IMG/VR virus record: IMGVR_UViG_3300030419_001668
Span: 1-37,177 of that record
Origin: a virus
Length of the DNA stretch: 37,177 bases
Direction: 5' to 3' (one strand)
Shown here: positions 8,617 through 17,394 of the stretch, piece by piece
Numbering within the stretch: the first letter of the stretch is position 1
Layout of the letters: every line of letters starts with the position of its first letter
Made by a program: the position numbers and the translations under genes
The notes under the pieces: model-generated
What the model was told of the DNA's origin: nothing
The model's input: only the letters and a program-made list of their open reading frames with translations
Databases searched by the model: none

Positions 8617-9208
8617 GATAGATCGCCACGATCAAATAATCAGGATGAAGCGCCATTCGGATTTGCCGAAGCTTCGCCCAGACTTGTACGGAAGCAGAAC
8701 AGACGTAGTGGTGTCATCCATGACGCTTGGACGAGTAATCATGGACGCTTGGGAAGGCGTAAAAGACTTCTGGCTGTTTGACGATACCCGTACAGAAAAT
8801 GACAGCGATAAAACATTACCGCAGGATGCTAACGTGTATTGCGATAGGGACGTATGTCGCTTCTGGCGCACTCAATATAGACGTTTGCGAAAAGACTATG
8901 TGAAGGCCGACAGTCAAAAGCTGATCGACGGCGTGTCCGACAACAAAGGACATTTGCACCCGTCTGCGGGAACCCATGCCATTTTGTATGCCATGCATAA
9001 AGCGAACCCAGAGGAGATACAACTACACGGGTTCGACAACATCCTTTCCGGCACTCACGACTGGTCGATTACACGGGGCCATGAGTATAAGGAATACCCA
9101 GACCACAACTGGCCCGCCGAGTCGCAGATGTTAGACCTACTGTGCAAGGTTTACGGATACCAGATGGAAAAAGGCGATACAGGGAGCGCTTTACTCAATG
9201 CAATTTAA
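8558..9208 (+). CDS. Sialyltransferase-like (GT29-type) protein
   Basis: Encodes 216 residues. The N terminus reads IIIGHGPSIL...IDRHDQIIRMK, matching the large sialyl-motif pattern (GnGPS...ID.hD.viR), followed by YGSRTDVVVSS. Around residues 133-161 HPSAGTHAILYAM...EIQLHGFD matches the small sialyl-motif pattern (psSG..ai..al..i.l.GFD). GT29 enzymes transfer sialic acid-type sugars from CMP donors; viral and bacterial members are divergent and the real donor may differ. It overlaps the previous gene by 59 bp (ribosome site AGGAGGG about 11 bp upstream) and the next by 11 bp, indicating coupled translation. Confidence 0.7.
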   Translation: MRTIIIGHGPSILRQKLGSEIDRHDQIIRMKRHSDLPKLRPDLYGSRTDVVVSSMTLGRVIMDAWEGVKDFWLFDDTRTENDSDKTLPQDANVYCDRDVCRFWRTQYRRLRKDYVKADSQKLIDGVSDNKGHLHPSAGTHAILYAMHKANPEEIQLHGFDNILSGTHDWSITRGHEYKEYPDHNWPAESQMLDLLCKVYGYQMEKGDTGSALLNAI

Positions 9209-10445
9209 GTTTGTAACGTCGATGAACCGCCGTATGTACGATGAATACGGCGAGATAATGATGGATACTTTTAGTCAGTTCTGGCCCGCAGGGGAGTTGC
9301 ACGTTTACACGGAGGATGAGTTCTTCCCATACAATAATTCACGCATTGTCTACCATGACTTAATGAAGGTGGATGGCATACAGAATTTCCTCGATGGCGT
9401 GTCCCACTTTCCAATATTTCACGGGCTTGTCAACGAGACGATCCAGTATAAATATAACGTCAATGCTTTTTGCCGGAAGGTATACGCACAGATCGATGCG
9501 GCGAAGGACTACAGAGGCTATCTCTTCTGGATAGACACAGACATCAAGACGTTCAGGCACATCCCAGCGGTGAAGCTCGAAAACTGGATGAGCGGCAACT
9601 TCATGGCCGTTATGAGGCGTAAAACATGGCATCTATGCAGCTCTTTTGTCGGCTGGGATTGCGCCCATGCTTTTGCAGACGGCTGGTTCAAGCATTACAA
9701 GAATATGTACGACTCCGGCGGCATATTCATGTTAAGCCAGTGGGACGACGCATTTGTCCTAGAGAAGACGCTAGAGGATTTGGTAGGCGTTAATGACATA
9801 GCGGAGAATGTGACTGGTGAGGGGCCGTATAACGTGTTTGACGGGGTGTTTGACAAGTATGCGACACACGACAAAGGGCCAACGAAACACGCAGTCAGGT
9901 ACATACATTTACTGGAAATCGTCAAACAGATGCAGCCGAAAAGAATACTGGAAGTCGGAACGTGGAACGGCGCGAGGGCAAGGCAAATGCTGGAGCTTAG
10001 TCCGAAGTCTGAGTATTTTGGGTTTGACCTGTTCGAGGAGGCGAACGACGAGACGGACAAGGCAGAGAAAAACGTGAAAAAACACTACAGTTTAGAAGAG
10101 GTGAAAGAGCGCCTAAACGATTTGAATGCAACTCTCTATCGCGGCGACAGCAAACAACAGCTAAAAAGATACCTGAAAGAGCATGGCGAAAATTCGGCAG
10201 ACTGTGTTTTTATCGACGGCGGGCATAGCGTGGAAACCATAAAAAGCGACTACAAGTACGCGAAAAAGATAGTGCAGAAAGGCGGAATTGTCATTTTCGA
10301 TGACTTCTATACGGAAATGCCGGAAGAAGAACTAAAACAGTATGGGGCGCAGGAAGTGCTGGAAGGCGAAGAATACTACCTGATGCCGACAAGGGACCAT
10401 GTAAAGGGAGGAGGCAGAGTGCAAATGGCGGTAGTCCAATGTTAA
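9198..10445 (+). CDS. Glycosyltransferase-methyltransferase fusion
   Basis: Encodes 415 residues in two domains. Residues about 1-210 look like a GT-A glycosyltransferase: FWIDTDIKTF (about 110-119) gives the metal-binding DxD, preceded by an FKFVTSMN start typical of nucleotide-sugar strands. Residues about 225-415 are a class I SAM-dependent methyltransferase: motif I is LEVGTWNGARA (251-261), the acidic residue after strand 2 is in FGFDLF, and CVFIDGGHSVETIKSDY (337-353) plus GGIVIFDDF match the Methyltransf_24 type often linked to glycans. It could add and methylate a sugar on the same chain. It overlaps both neighbours (11 and 7 bp). The fusion is visible; the substrate is unknown. Confidence 0.8.
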   Translation: MQFKFVTSMNRRMYDEYGEIMMDTFSQFWPAGELHVYTEDEFFPYNNSRIVYHDLMKVDGIQNFLDGVSHFPIFHGLVNETIQYKYNVNAFCRKVYAQIDAAKDYRGYLFWIDTDIKTFRHIPAVKLENWMSGNFMAVMRRKTWHLCSSFVGWDCAHAFADGWFKHYKNMYDSGGIFMLSQWDDAFVLEKTLEDLVGVNDIAENVTGEGPYNVFDGVFDKYATHDKGPTKHAVRYIHLLEIVKQMQPKRILEVGTWNGARARQMLELSPKSEYFGFDLFEEANDETDKAEKNVKKHYSLEEVKERLNDLNATLYRGDSKQQLKRYLKEHGENSADCVFIDGGHSVETIKSDYKYAKKIVQKGGIVIFDDFYTEMPEEELKQYGAQEVLEGEEYYLMPTRDHVKGGGRVQMAVVQC

Positions 10446-11143
10446 AACAAGCAGACGTATACATCGGGTTTGACCCGTCAGAGTCGGTAGCGGCATCGGT
10501 GTTACAGCACTCGATCAGGGCGAGGTCATCTATTCCGGTGCGGGTCACGCTATTGATGCTGGACCAACTGAGAGAAATCCATAAGAGAGAAAGGCATCAT
10601 TTGCAAAGTACGGAGTTCTCGTTTACCCGTTTTCTCACACCGTATCTGAATCGCTATTCGTCGCACTCGATATATATGGACTGCGATATGCTGATGTTAG
10701 CAGATATAGCGGACTTGTATAAAGAAGTGGAGCAAACCCATGCGCCCGTCAGCGTGGTCAAGCACGATTACAAGCCCGAAAACACGGTGAAAATGTTAGG
10801 CCAAAAACAAACGCAGTATGAGAAGAAGAACTGGTCATCGTTGATGGTATTCTGGGGTAAGCATTACGACTGCATGCACTTAACGCCAGAAGTCGTGGAC
10901 GAGGAGACAGGGTTGCATCTGCATCAATTCGCGTGGGCCTCCGATGTTGGAGAAATAGATGGCAGGTGGAATCATCTGGTGGGGTACGATGAAAGACCAC
11001 TTGAGGATATAGCTATGTTACACTGGACAGAGGGCGGTCCGTGGTGGGATCGTTACAGCAACGCTGAATATGCAGATATTTGGTTTGAAGAAAAAGAGAG
11101 GATGGAACAGAGCTACGAAAGACCCAAGGCGGTGACAGCATGA
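10439..11143 (+). CDS. GT8-like glycosyltransferase
   Basis: Encodes 234 residues. YIGFDPSESVAASVLQHSI at the N terminus and YMDCDMLMLADI (about 79-90), with a DxD metal site, match the GT8 class of retaining GT-A enzymes. Near the C terminus, LHWTEGGPWWD (about 193-203) matches the family's H-x-x-G...W motif. Such enzymes transfer galactose or glucose from UDP-sugars onto lipopolysaccharide or other glycans; the acceptor here is unknown. It is the last of the four sugar genes. The stop overlaps the ATG of the next small ORF (ATGA at 11140). Confidence 0.8.
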   Translation: MLKQADVYIGFDPSESVAASVLQHSIRARSSIPVRVTLLMLDQLREIHKRERHHLQSTEFSFTRFLTPYLNRYSSHSIYMDCDMLMLADIADLYKEVEQTHAPVSVVKHDYKPENTVKMLGQKQTQYEKKNWSSLMVFWGKHYDCMHLTPEVVDEETGLHLHQFAWASDVGEIDGRWNHLVGYDERPLEDIAMLHWTEGGPWWDRYSNAEYADIWFEEKERMEQSYERPKAVTA

Positions 11144-11307
11144 CTGAAAATCAACCAACAGGTCGAAGACGTAGTATAATGGCTCAACGTGTTGTCGAGA
11201 CAGGCGATGATAAAGTAGCTGAGACACCTAAAAAACCGAAGCGGAAGCGCCGCAGGAAACGAGGTAGCGATGGCGACACTATCAGAACTAGTCAACGAAG
11301 TCAGTGA
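11140..11307 (+). CDS. Small basic protein (55 residues)
   Basis: An ORF starting in an ATGA overlap with the preceding gene and ending 38 bp inside the adaptor gene. The product has a very basic stretch (KKPKRKRRRKR, about residues 31-41). The stop-start overlap and location between two genes, where otherwise there would be a gap of 126 bp, support it. No family is recognised. It may be a DNA-binding or head-associated peptide; alternatively the stretch only carries the ribosome site of the next gene. Confidence 0.5.
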   Translation: MTENQPTGRRRSIMAQRVVETGDDKVAETPKKPKRKRRRKRGSDGDTIRTSQRSQ

Positions 11308-11881
11308 CGATTTAGCAAGAACAGATTTAACTGCTCAATGCTCGGACGCAGTGGTGATGGCGATACGCCATTATGACCACAAGCGCTGGTGGTTTAACGA
11401 GGCTTCGGCAACATTCACAACAACCGCATCTACTACGACCTACGCATTGCCGTCAGACTTTCGCGCAGTCGATTATGTGGAGGCACGGCTGACAGGCGAT
11501 GAGTTTCAAGAGGTACAACCGCTAGACTTTCCGGCTATTAAAAAGATGCTGGAAGGCACATCGGTCACAGGATACCCAGAAGCGTATGCTATCCGCGACG
11601 AAAAGATGTGGTTAGCCTACACCCCAAACGATGCATATACGGTCAGGTTGTACTATTTGAGGTCGCTGTCTGAATTAACGGCAGGAGCTTCAAACGCTTG
11701 GACAACAGACTGTAAGGATTTAATTCGCGCTCACGCCAGCAGAACAGTTGCGACTAGGACGCTCCATGATGGCGAATTAGCGTCATTTATGTCAGCTATT
11801 GAACAGACAGAGCTAACACGTTTATTAGCCGAAAATGATAAGCGGGTGGCGACAAACTCCAAAGTAACGCCAGTTTATTGA
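11270..11881 (+). CDS. Head-tail adaptor, P22 gp4-like
   Basis: Encodes 203 residues. The N-terminal helix pattern (LSELVNEVSDDLARTDL...AIRHYDHKRWWFNEASATF) and the following beta block ending in YALPSDFRAVDYV are typical of phage adaptor/head-completion proteins that form a dodecameric ring under the portal. P22 gp4 is of similar length (166). A C-terminal helical region (about 150-195) completes the usual architecture. It lies just before the gp10-like gene, the same order as in P22-type phages. The start has GAGG about 6 bp upstream. The family is recognised by pattern, not by alignment. Confidence 0.8.
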   Translation: MATLSELVNEVSDDLARTDLTAQCSDAVVMAIRHYDHKRWWFNEASATFTTTASTTTYALPSDFRAVDYVEARLTGDEFQEVQPLDFPAIKKMLEGTSVTGYPEAYAIRDEKMWLAYTPNDAYTVRLYYLRSLSELTAGASNAWTTDCKDLIRAHASRTVATRTLHDGELASFMSAIEQTELTRLLAENDKRVATNSKVTPVY

Positions 11882-11882
11882 T

Positions 11883-13376
11883 ATGGAATGGATGCAACTA
11901 AAATTTGGGGAATGGTTGCCAGATCAACCGGACTTTGAAAATTCTGGCGCTACGGTTGCAACGAACTGTTATGCAGGGGCTACATCTTACAAGCCGATAA
12001 AGTCTATAGAGGCATACAGTGACGAGATAGGGCTGGCTGGTGGTGACTTTATTCGCGGCGCGGTGTCGTGTAAGGACGCGACAAACACCGCACGAGTGTA
12101 TGCGGGCGATGCCGGAAATATGTATCGCTTGTCGGCGCAGTCGTTCGATGCGATAGCAACAGGGTTTACTGGGACAGCAACTCAGAACGTATGGAATTTC
12201 GCGAACTACGGGCCGGAAAGACTGCTGGCTACCAATTTTATGAACGCGATCCAAAAGATTGTACATGGAACAAGCATCGGCGCATTAGGCGGAAGTCCTC
12301 CACGAGCAAAATACATACAGACGGTCAGAGACTTTGTGGTGTTAGGCTGGATCAATGACGGAACCGACAGGCCGAACCGAGTGCAGTGGTCTGGGTACAA
12401 TGATTCGGAGTTCTGGGAAGCGGGAGACATTGCCAGACAGTCAGATTATCAGGACATATATGAAGGTGGCTGGATAACAGGGCTGGCCGAAACAGGCGGT
12501 AGTTGTTTGGTGATTCAGGAGGAAGCAGTCACCCTTATGCAGTACGTCGGTCCGCCACTGATATTCTCGTTTACCAGAATAGCAAATTCTGTAGGAAGCC
12601 GAACGCCGAGAAGCATTATTACGCACTCTGATAGAGTGTGGTGGTGGGGAACCAATGAAATCTGGGAATTTAGCGGCGGTCAGATTAAGCCGATAGCAGG
12701 GGAGAAGGTCGCAGACTTTTGGGCTAATGACTACGACGCAAGCTACCCAGAGAGAGTTAGCGTAGGCATAGATAGAACGCACAAACTAGTAATCTGGAGC
12801 TATCCCAGCAATACGGCTACTGGAGGACTTCCGAACCGTTTGTTGATCTATGCATGGGATACGGGAAGGTGGACAAAGGCAGAAGTCACGGGGGATACCA
12901 TTTTTCATCATTTGAGCGCGGGCAAGACCTTAGAGGAAATGGATGAAATTAGCGACGATGTAGATACATCGACTTGGACGCTGAGTTTTGATCATTCGAT
13001 CTGGAAAGGTGGCGACATTTCGCAGGGCATTTTCAAAAACAAAAAAATGCATCTTTTCAGCGGCTCCCCGATGGCCGCGACAATCGACACGCCAGAGTTC
13101 AAAGCGCCGACAGGAAAGACCATAGAGGTTATGGGCGCGAAGCCTTTACACGAGGGCGGGGATGCACAACTATCCATAGGCACTCGGTCTGTGCAAAGCG
13201 AGAGCGCGACGTATACAACGAACACCTCCGTTAATCGTTTCGGAGAGGTCAATTTACGCAAGTCTGGAAAGTTTGTGAGAGGCCGTATGCATTTGCAAGG
13301 AAGTTGGTCGCAGGCCATTGGCTTAGAGCTACAGGTCAGGGGTGCGGCAACAAGAAAGAGAAGCGCAGATGGTTGA
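11883..13376 (+). CDS. P22 gp10-like tail accessory/DNA stabilisation protein
   Basis: Encodes 497 residues, near the 472 of P22 gp10. The sequence is rich in Trp, Gly and Asp with WD-like beta repeats: RPNRVQWSGYNDSEFWEAG (about 161-179), SHQ-less but clear GSCLVIQEEAVTLMQYVG and RVWWWGTNEIWEFSGG (about 254-269). This family forms a hexameric plug below the gp4 ring, closes the portal channel and attaches tail spikes or fibres. It begins one base after the adaptor stop and its end overlaps the next gene. The assignment comes from these motifs and gene order. Confidence 0.82.
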   Translation: MEWMQLKFGEWLPDQPDFENSGATVATNCYAGATSYKPIKSIEAYSDEIGLAGGDFIRGAVSCKDATNTARVYAGDAGNMYRLSAQSFDAIATGFTGTATQNVWNFANYGPERLLATNFMNAIQKIVHGTSIGALGGSPPRAKYIQTVRDFVVLGWINDGTDRPNRVQWSGYNDSEFWEAGDIARQSDYQDIYEGGWITGLAETGGSCLVIQEEAVTLMQYVGPPLIFSFTRIANSVGSRTPRSIITHSDRVWWWGTNEIWEFSGGQIKPIAGEKVADFWANDYDASYPERVSVGIDRTHKLVIWSYPSNTATGGLPNRLLIYAWDTGRWTKAEVTGDTIFHHLSAGKTLEEMDEISDDVDTSTWTLSFDHSIWKGGDISQGIFKNKKMHLFSGSPMAATIDTPEFKAPTGKTIEVMGAKPLHEGGDAQLSIGTRSVQSESATYTTNTSVNRFGEVNLRKSGKFVRGRMHLQGSWSQAIGLELQVRGAATRKRSADG

Positions 13377-13731
13377 TACACTCGCTCCGGCAGGGCTATT
13401 AGCCCAGATGTCGACGGCGGCAACGTCAGGGCCGACTCTGGCCTATAGCGCCGTGCATCACAGCGAAATTAAACGAATGGTGGTGGTTAATACGAATCTT
13501 AGCGCTACGGCAGGACAATGTACGATTTACCACGCAGACAATGGAGAGGGCTTTTCAGCGGGAAATGCGCTAAGATTTGGACATAGCATTGCGGCTAAAA
13601 CACACTTTGAGATTGTCGCAAACGATGATGGTAGTGGTATCAGTGTGAAAGCGGGAGGTAAAATCGGAGTGAACGCCACGACGAGCAGTATGACGTTATC
13701 CATTTACGGAACTACTAGGGCGGGTCGATAA
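13369..13731 (+). CDS. Small virion protein of unknown function
   Basis: Encodes 120 residues from ATG 13369, preceded by AAGAGAAG; an in-frame GTG at 13342 lies deeper in the previous gene and lacks a ribosome site. The product is beta-rich (VVVNTNLSATAGQCTIYHAD, FEIVANDDGSGISVKAGG) and resembles small tail or fibre-joint proteins that follow gp10-like genes in podoviruses. No catalytic motif is seen. It overlaps gp10-like by 8 bp, and its TAA overlaps the next ATG (TAATG), implying coupled translation. Confidence 0.65.
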   Translation: MVDTLAPAGLLAQMSTAATSGPTLAYSAVHHSEIKRMVVVNTNLSATAGQCTIYHADNGEGFSAGNALRFGHSIAAKTHFEIVANDDGSGISVKAGGKIGVNATTSSMTLSIYGTTRAGR

Positions 13732-15026
13732 TGGCTGTGCCACTTGCCCCCATACCAGAAAATTTATCGCCTGCCATGCAAGCCGCTGTTCTCGCGGCGC
13801 GGAAAGAAGTCGCGGAAGGCCCTAGGAATCTTGCTCGAAGAGGAGTGAGAGAAGGGCTGGAAGGAAGAACAGGTGGCTATCCCAAATTAAATCTAAGCAT
13901 GGATAGACCCACATATTATTGGGTTGAAAACCCAGCGATAATGGACCTTCGGAAAAATACCTATAATGCGAAGAATCTTCCGTATGCAACACATGGCATA
14001 GGTATCGCGAATTATGGCTGGAATAGAAACAATATCGACCGCTATGTGAAACTCGGCAGAGACAGAAAAAAGGCTGGGGACAAAAGCGGGGGCATGGCCG
14101 AGATATACGATGATATGCTGGTTTGGGCGAACAAGTACAAGCCCAAAAGCGGTCTTGCTAATTACTTGAAAACAGGCAAAGTTGGCAAGGGTTACGATGT
14201 TGACGATTTGTTAAGAGCCGCCGATTATGGGCTAAGGGAGACTGCCCGCCAACAGCAGACTAAGGGAAATTTCCTCAAGGATATGGTGCTGGGCAATATA
14301 GGTACGATTGCAGGCGCGGCGATGTTAGCGTTTCCAGCAACAGCGCCGTATGCAGTAGCCGCCGGAACGGTAGGCCAAGGAGTTCAAAGCGGGACAGGTT
14401 TTTTGAGACCCAGACAGGAAGCCGGATTGGGAGCAGGATTACGAGGCGCTTTGCAAGGCTACTCAACAACTAGCACGGTTGCGGGCTTACAGAACCAGTA
14501 TCCGCAATTTTCACCAAAGGGACAAGGAGCGCCAGCGCAACGGGTTCCATTCGGGGGAGAATTGCCATCTGCTCTTCAGCCGTATGGCACACAGACAGGG
14601 GGGAGCATGAGCACAGCTCTAAACACGCAGGGGCCGCAAAAGATAGCAACAACAGCTATGGAGTACATGAAGAAATATGGGATGCCGTTGTCTGCGGCAA
14701 TGCATTTAGCTCGATCCGTCGAAGAAGCAAAACTGGGAGCTATGCCAACATCAGAACGACTTGCGTTAGAAGGGAAAGCCCCATCGCCGCAATTTGACGG
14801 CGATAACCCAATGGCGGAATCTTTTGACATTCCCGACATCTGGAGTAATCGAGGCGCGGCAGGTGGTGCGGCGATCTCAGATGAGATTCCAGACGTGAAT
14901 AACGATTTATATTACAATCAGTTAGCACATCAACTAGCGTTTGGAGGCCGTGGCCCAAGGCGGAAAAACCCGTTCTTATCGCCAGTGGTTCACGCCCCGC
15001 CTTTGGTGTTCCCACAGCTTAGTTAG
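13731..15026 (+). CDS. Putative internal virion (ejection) protein 1
   Basis: Encodes 431 residues. The N-terminal half is basic and polar; a Gly/Ala-rich hydrophobic segment (about residues 185-225, including IAGAAMLAFPATAPYAVAAG) could insert into a membrane; the C-terminal half is Pro/Gly/Gln-rich and low in complexity. This layout, with position after the tail-completion genes and before other large low-complexity proteins, is that of podoviral internal proteins ejected ahead of DNA (compare P22 gp7/gp20/gp16). I do not recognise a named family; the role is inferred. Confidence 0.6.
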   Translation: MAVPLAPIPENLSPAMQAAVLAARKEVAEGPRNLARRGVREGLEGRTGGYPKLNLSMDRPTYYWVENPAIMDLRKNTYNAKNLPYATHGIGIANYGWNRNNIDRYVKLGRDRKKAGDKSGGMAEIYDDMLVWANKYKPKSGLANYLKTGKVGKGYDVDDLLRAADYGLRETARQQQTKGNFLKDMVLGNIGTIAGAAMLAFPATAPYAVAAGTVGQGVQSGTGFLRPRQEAGLGAGLRGALQGYSTTSTVAGLQNQYPQFSPKGQGAPAQRVPFGGELPSALQPYGTQTGGSMSTALNTQGPQKIATTAMEYMKKYGMPLSAAMHLARSVEEAKLGAMPTSERLALEGKAPSPQFDGDNPMAESFDIPDIWSNRGAAGGAAISDEIPDVNNDLYYNQLAHQLAFGGRGPRRKNPFLSPVVHAPPLVFPQLS

Positions 15027-15037
15027 AGGTCAAGTAA

Positions 15038-15847
15038 ATGGCAAACGAAACAGTTACGCAGACAGGTTATTCAGCTCCGTGGTCCGCACAACAACCGTTT
15101 TTAACGACTGGGTTTGACCAAGCTTTAAAAGCGTTAAAGGCGGGCGGCCCGAAGGTTTGGGACCAGAGAGGATATACGCCGTTCAGCGCTCAAACGAATC
15201 AAGCGTTGGGCATGATGGAAAATTTAGCGACTCAGGGATCTCCTGTAGACCTTGCGAACCAGCAGTTGGCAGAGCGAACACTGCGAGGCGATTTTCTAAC
15301 GCCGGACAGCAACCCATATTTGCAAGCATATTATGACCGTGCGGCGGAGAGCATACAGCCTAACATAGCAGCTATGTTTGGCACAGGAGGGCGGACAGGA
15401 AGCGGAGCGCAGGCGATGGCATTGGGTCGAGGTCTAGCAGATGCGGCAACGGGTATTTTCGGGGGAGCGTATGGCGACGAGAGAACCAGACAGATGCAGA
15501 TGTCGCAGTTAGCGCCAACAATATCGGCACAACGATATGCGGACGCTCAGAGATTAATGGGTGTCGGTAGCGCGATTGAGCAACAGGCAAATTTGGCTTT
15601 GCAAGATAGAATGCGCCGTTTTTACGCAAAACAAAATAGGCCGGAGGCTGCGCTAAACCAGTACCTAGCTAGAATCACAGGTAATTATGGGGGCGCTCAG
15701 GCGCAGACAACTACATCGCCACTGTACCAACCTAGCGGCGGCCAGAGATTCCTTGGCGGAGCAATGATGGGCGCTTCTATGTTTCCGAACAATCCGTGGG
15801 CTGGCGCTCTGATGGGCGGCGCTGGCGGTTACTTACTAGGAGCGTAA
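15038..15847 (+). CDS. Putative internal virion (ejection) protein 2
   Basis: Encodes 269 residues. It is Ala/Gln/Gly-rich and helical, with conserved-looking pieces such as PYLQAYYDRAAESIQPN (about 96-112), GTGGRTGSGAQAMALGRGLAD and a glycine-rich C terminus (GALMGGAGGYLLGA) that looks membrane-active. This combination is common in podovirus proteins annotated as internal or DNA-ejection proteins. It starts 11 bp after the previous stop with GAGGTCAAG upstream, and ends 1 bp before the next ATG. Function is inferred from composition and position. Confidence 0.6.
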   Translation: MANETVTQTGYSAPWSAQQPFLTTGFDQALKALKAGGPKVWDQRGYTPFSAQTNQALGMMENLATQGSPVDLANQQLAERTLRGDFLTPDSNPYLQAYYDRAAESIQPNIAAMFGTGGRTGSGAQAMALGRGLADAATGIFGGAYGDERTRQMQMSQLAPTISAQRYADAQRLMGVGSAIEQQANLALQDRMRRFYAKQNRPEAALNQYLARITGNYGGAQAQTTTSPLYQPSGGQRFLGGAMMGASMFPNNPWAGALMGGAGGYLLGA

Positions 15848-15848
15848 A

Positions 15849-17375
15849 ATGGCGAATCCATTAAATCCGTTCATGAGTGGGGTGCAGAACCTTTATACAG
15901 ACGTGACAGGCGCTCTCATGGGCGCAGATTTACAAGGCGCTAGGGCGAACCCGATGTTTTATTTGGGCGGTCAGATTTTAGGCAGAGGAAAATCACGTTC
16001 ACCACAGCCTTTGTTTAATATGCGAGACTTAGTTATGGCAGAAGCGCTTGCGGACCGCCAGAAAAAGCGACAGTTCTTTTCCGACTTAGCCCAAGAAGCA
16101 ACAGAGCATGAAGATGCAAAGACGCAGTACGGCGCGGATCTTGACGAATATAAAAAACAGGTATACGGCGCAACAGCGCCCGTTGTTGAAAGCTATCAAG
16201 ACATGGCTATGGACTTAGCACGGCAAGAATTACCAGCATACGAGTCACAACAAGCAGAAGTTCTTGACCGCCAATTAGAAGTGGGAAATATAACGCCAGA
16301 ACAGCATACACATCTACTAACAGACCTTGTGCAAGATTATGCGCCTCCAACAAATGACCTTGCCATGATAAGAGACTTAAGCCTAGCAAGAGAGGGAATG
16401 GAGCCACCAGTAGCGCCAGTAAACCCCCTTAGTAGAGAGAATTTAACGAGAAAATTGTTGACGAGCGGGGAAGGGTCGTTACAACAACTCGGTTTGGCAG
16501 AGACCTTTAAACCTCCGACCTATATGAACGTGGGATGGGGCGACACGGTTATTAACACCCGAACTGGAGAGCCTCTTGATTTGAGTGCGTTAGAAGGGGT
16601 GCAAGGCGGGCAAAAACCGACGCAGTTGTGGACAAGCGGAGAAAAACAGGCGCTGGCGGGAGGCTTTTCGTACGGAACGCCGGAATTTAACAAAGAGGCT
16701 CGTAGGATTGATTCTGGCCTTTTAACCCAAGAAGCTCTAGAGCAGAAAAAAGAAATAGCGGAAGTAAAAGCTATACGAATGTTCGAAAGCCCATTTGTAG
16801 CAGGAGGCGCAAAAAGATTTTTTGAAGTTCAAGCAGAAGCAAGTTCAGCAGTGAGCTTGGTCAATTCCCATCAAATAATGGAGGATCTTTTAGAAGACGG
16901 CATATTTACAGGGAAAGCGGCAAATTTACAACTAGGGTGGAAAGCTTATCTGCAAGACTTGGGCTTTACTGAAGCACAATTAAACGACCCTGTTGCAAAC
17001 ACCGAAGCGTTTATGGCGGCAGTAGTCGGGCCGACAGCAGAAGTAATTAAGGCGTTTGGTGCTGGCACAGGATTGTCAGATGCAGATAGAGAGTTTGCGC
17101 TAAGAGGAGTTGGCGGAACTATAAAACTAACTGAAGCAGGCATAAGAAGAATAATAAAAATAAATAAAAAAATAGCGGCGTTTAAAGTGCGTAGATTCAA
17201 GAGCATGAATAAAATGTTGCCGGAAAATGTAAAAGATAAAATGTTGCGATTTGAAGAAGCGTTTGTTATAGAAAATCCAACGGCGGCAGAAATAAAAGCG
17301 ATGCCAATAGGGATGCCATATATCAAAAACGATATGCTAGAGATAAAACGCATAGATACTACAGCTTTTCCGTAA
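15849..17375 (+). CDS. Putative internal virion (ejection) protein 3
   Basis: Encodes 508 residues, mostly helical and charged. Residues about 310-450 hold a block I associate with phage internal virion proteins: EASSAVSLVNSHQIMEDLL, then TGKAANLQLGWKAYL, then FGAGTGLSDADREFALRG. Codon use becomes more A-rich toward the 3' end (runs of AAAATAAA), unlike the start. It begins 1 bp after the preceding stop and is 19 bp from the next gene. It is likely part of the ejection complex; no enzymatic motif is visible. Confidence 0.62.
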   Translation: MANPLNPFMSGVQNLYTDVTGALMGADLQGARANPMFYLGGQILGRGKSRSPQPLFNMRDLVMAEALADRQKKRQFFSDLAQEATEHEDAKTQYGADLDEYKKQVYGATAPVVESYQDMAMDLARQELPAYESQQAEVLDRQLEVGNITPEQHTHLLTDLVQDYAPPTNDLAMIRDLSLAREGMEPPVAPVNPLSRENLTRKLLTSGEGSLQQLGLAETFKPPTYMNVGWGDTVINTRTGEPLDLSALEGVQGGQKPTQLWTSGEKQALAGGFSYGTPEFNKEARRIDSGLLTQEALEQKKEIAEVKAIRMFESPFVAGGAKRFFEVQAEASSAVSLVNSHQIMEDLLEDGIFTGKAANLQLGWKAYLQDLGFTEAQLNDPVANTEAFMAAVVGPTAEVIKAFGAGTGLSDADREFALRGVGGTIKLTEAGIRRIIKINKKIAAFKVRRFKSMNKMLPENVKDKMLRFEEAFVIENPTAAEIKAMPIGMPYIKNDMLEIKRIDTTAFP

Positions 17376-17394
17376 CAGTTTATAGAGAGAAAAA

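Noticed and set aside
9817-10077. Plus-strand ORF of 86 codons inside the glycosyltransferase-methyltransferase gene
   Set aside because: Random-looking Arg/Thr-rich product within a well-supported coding frame; shadow ORF.
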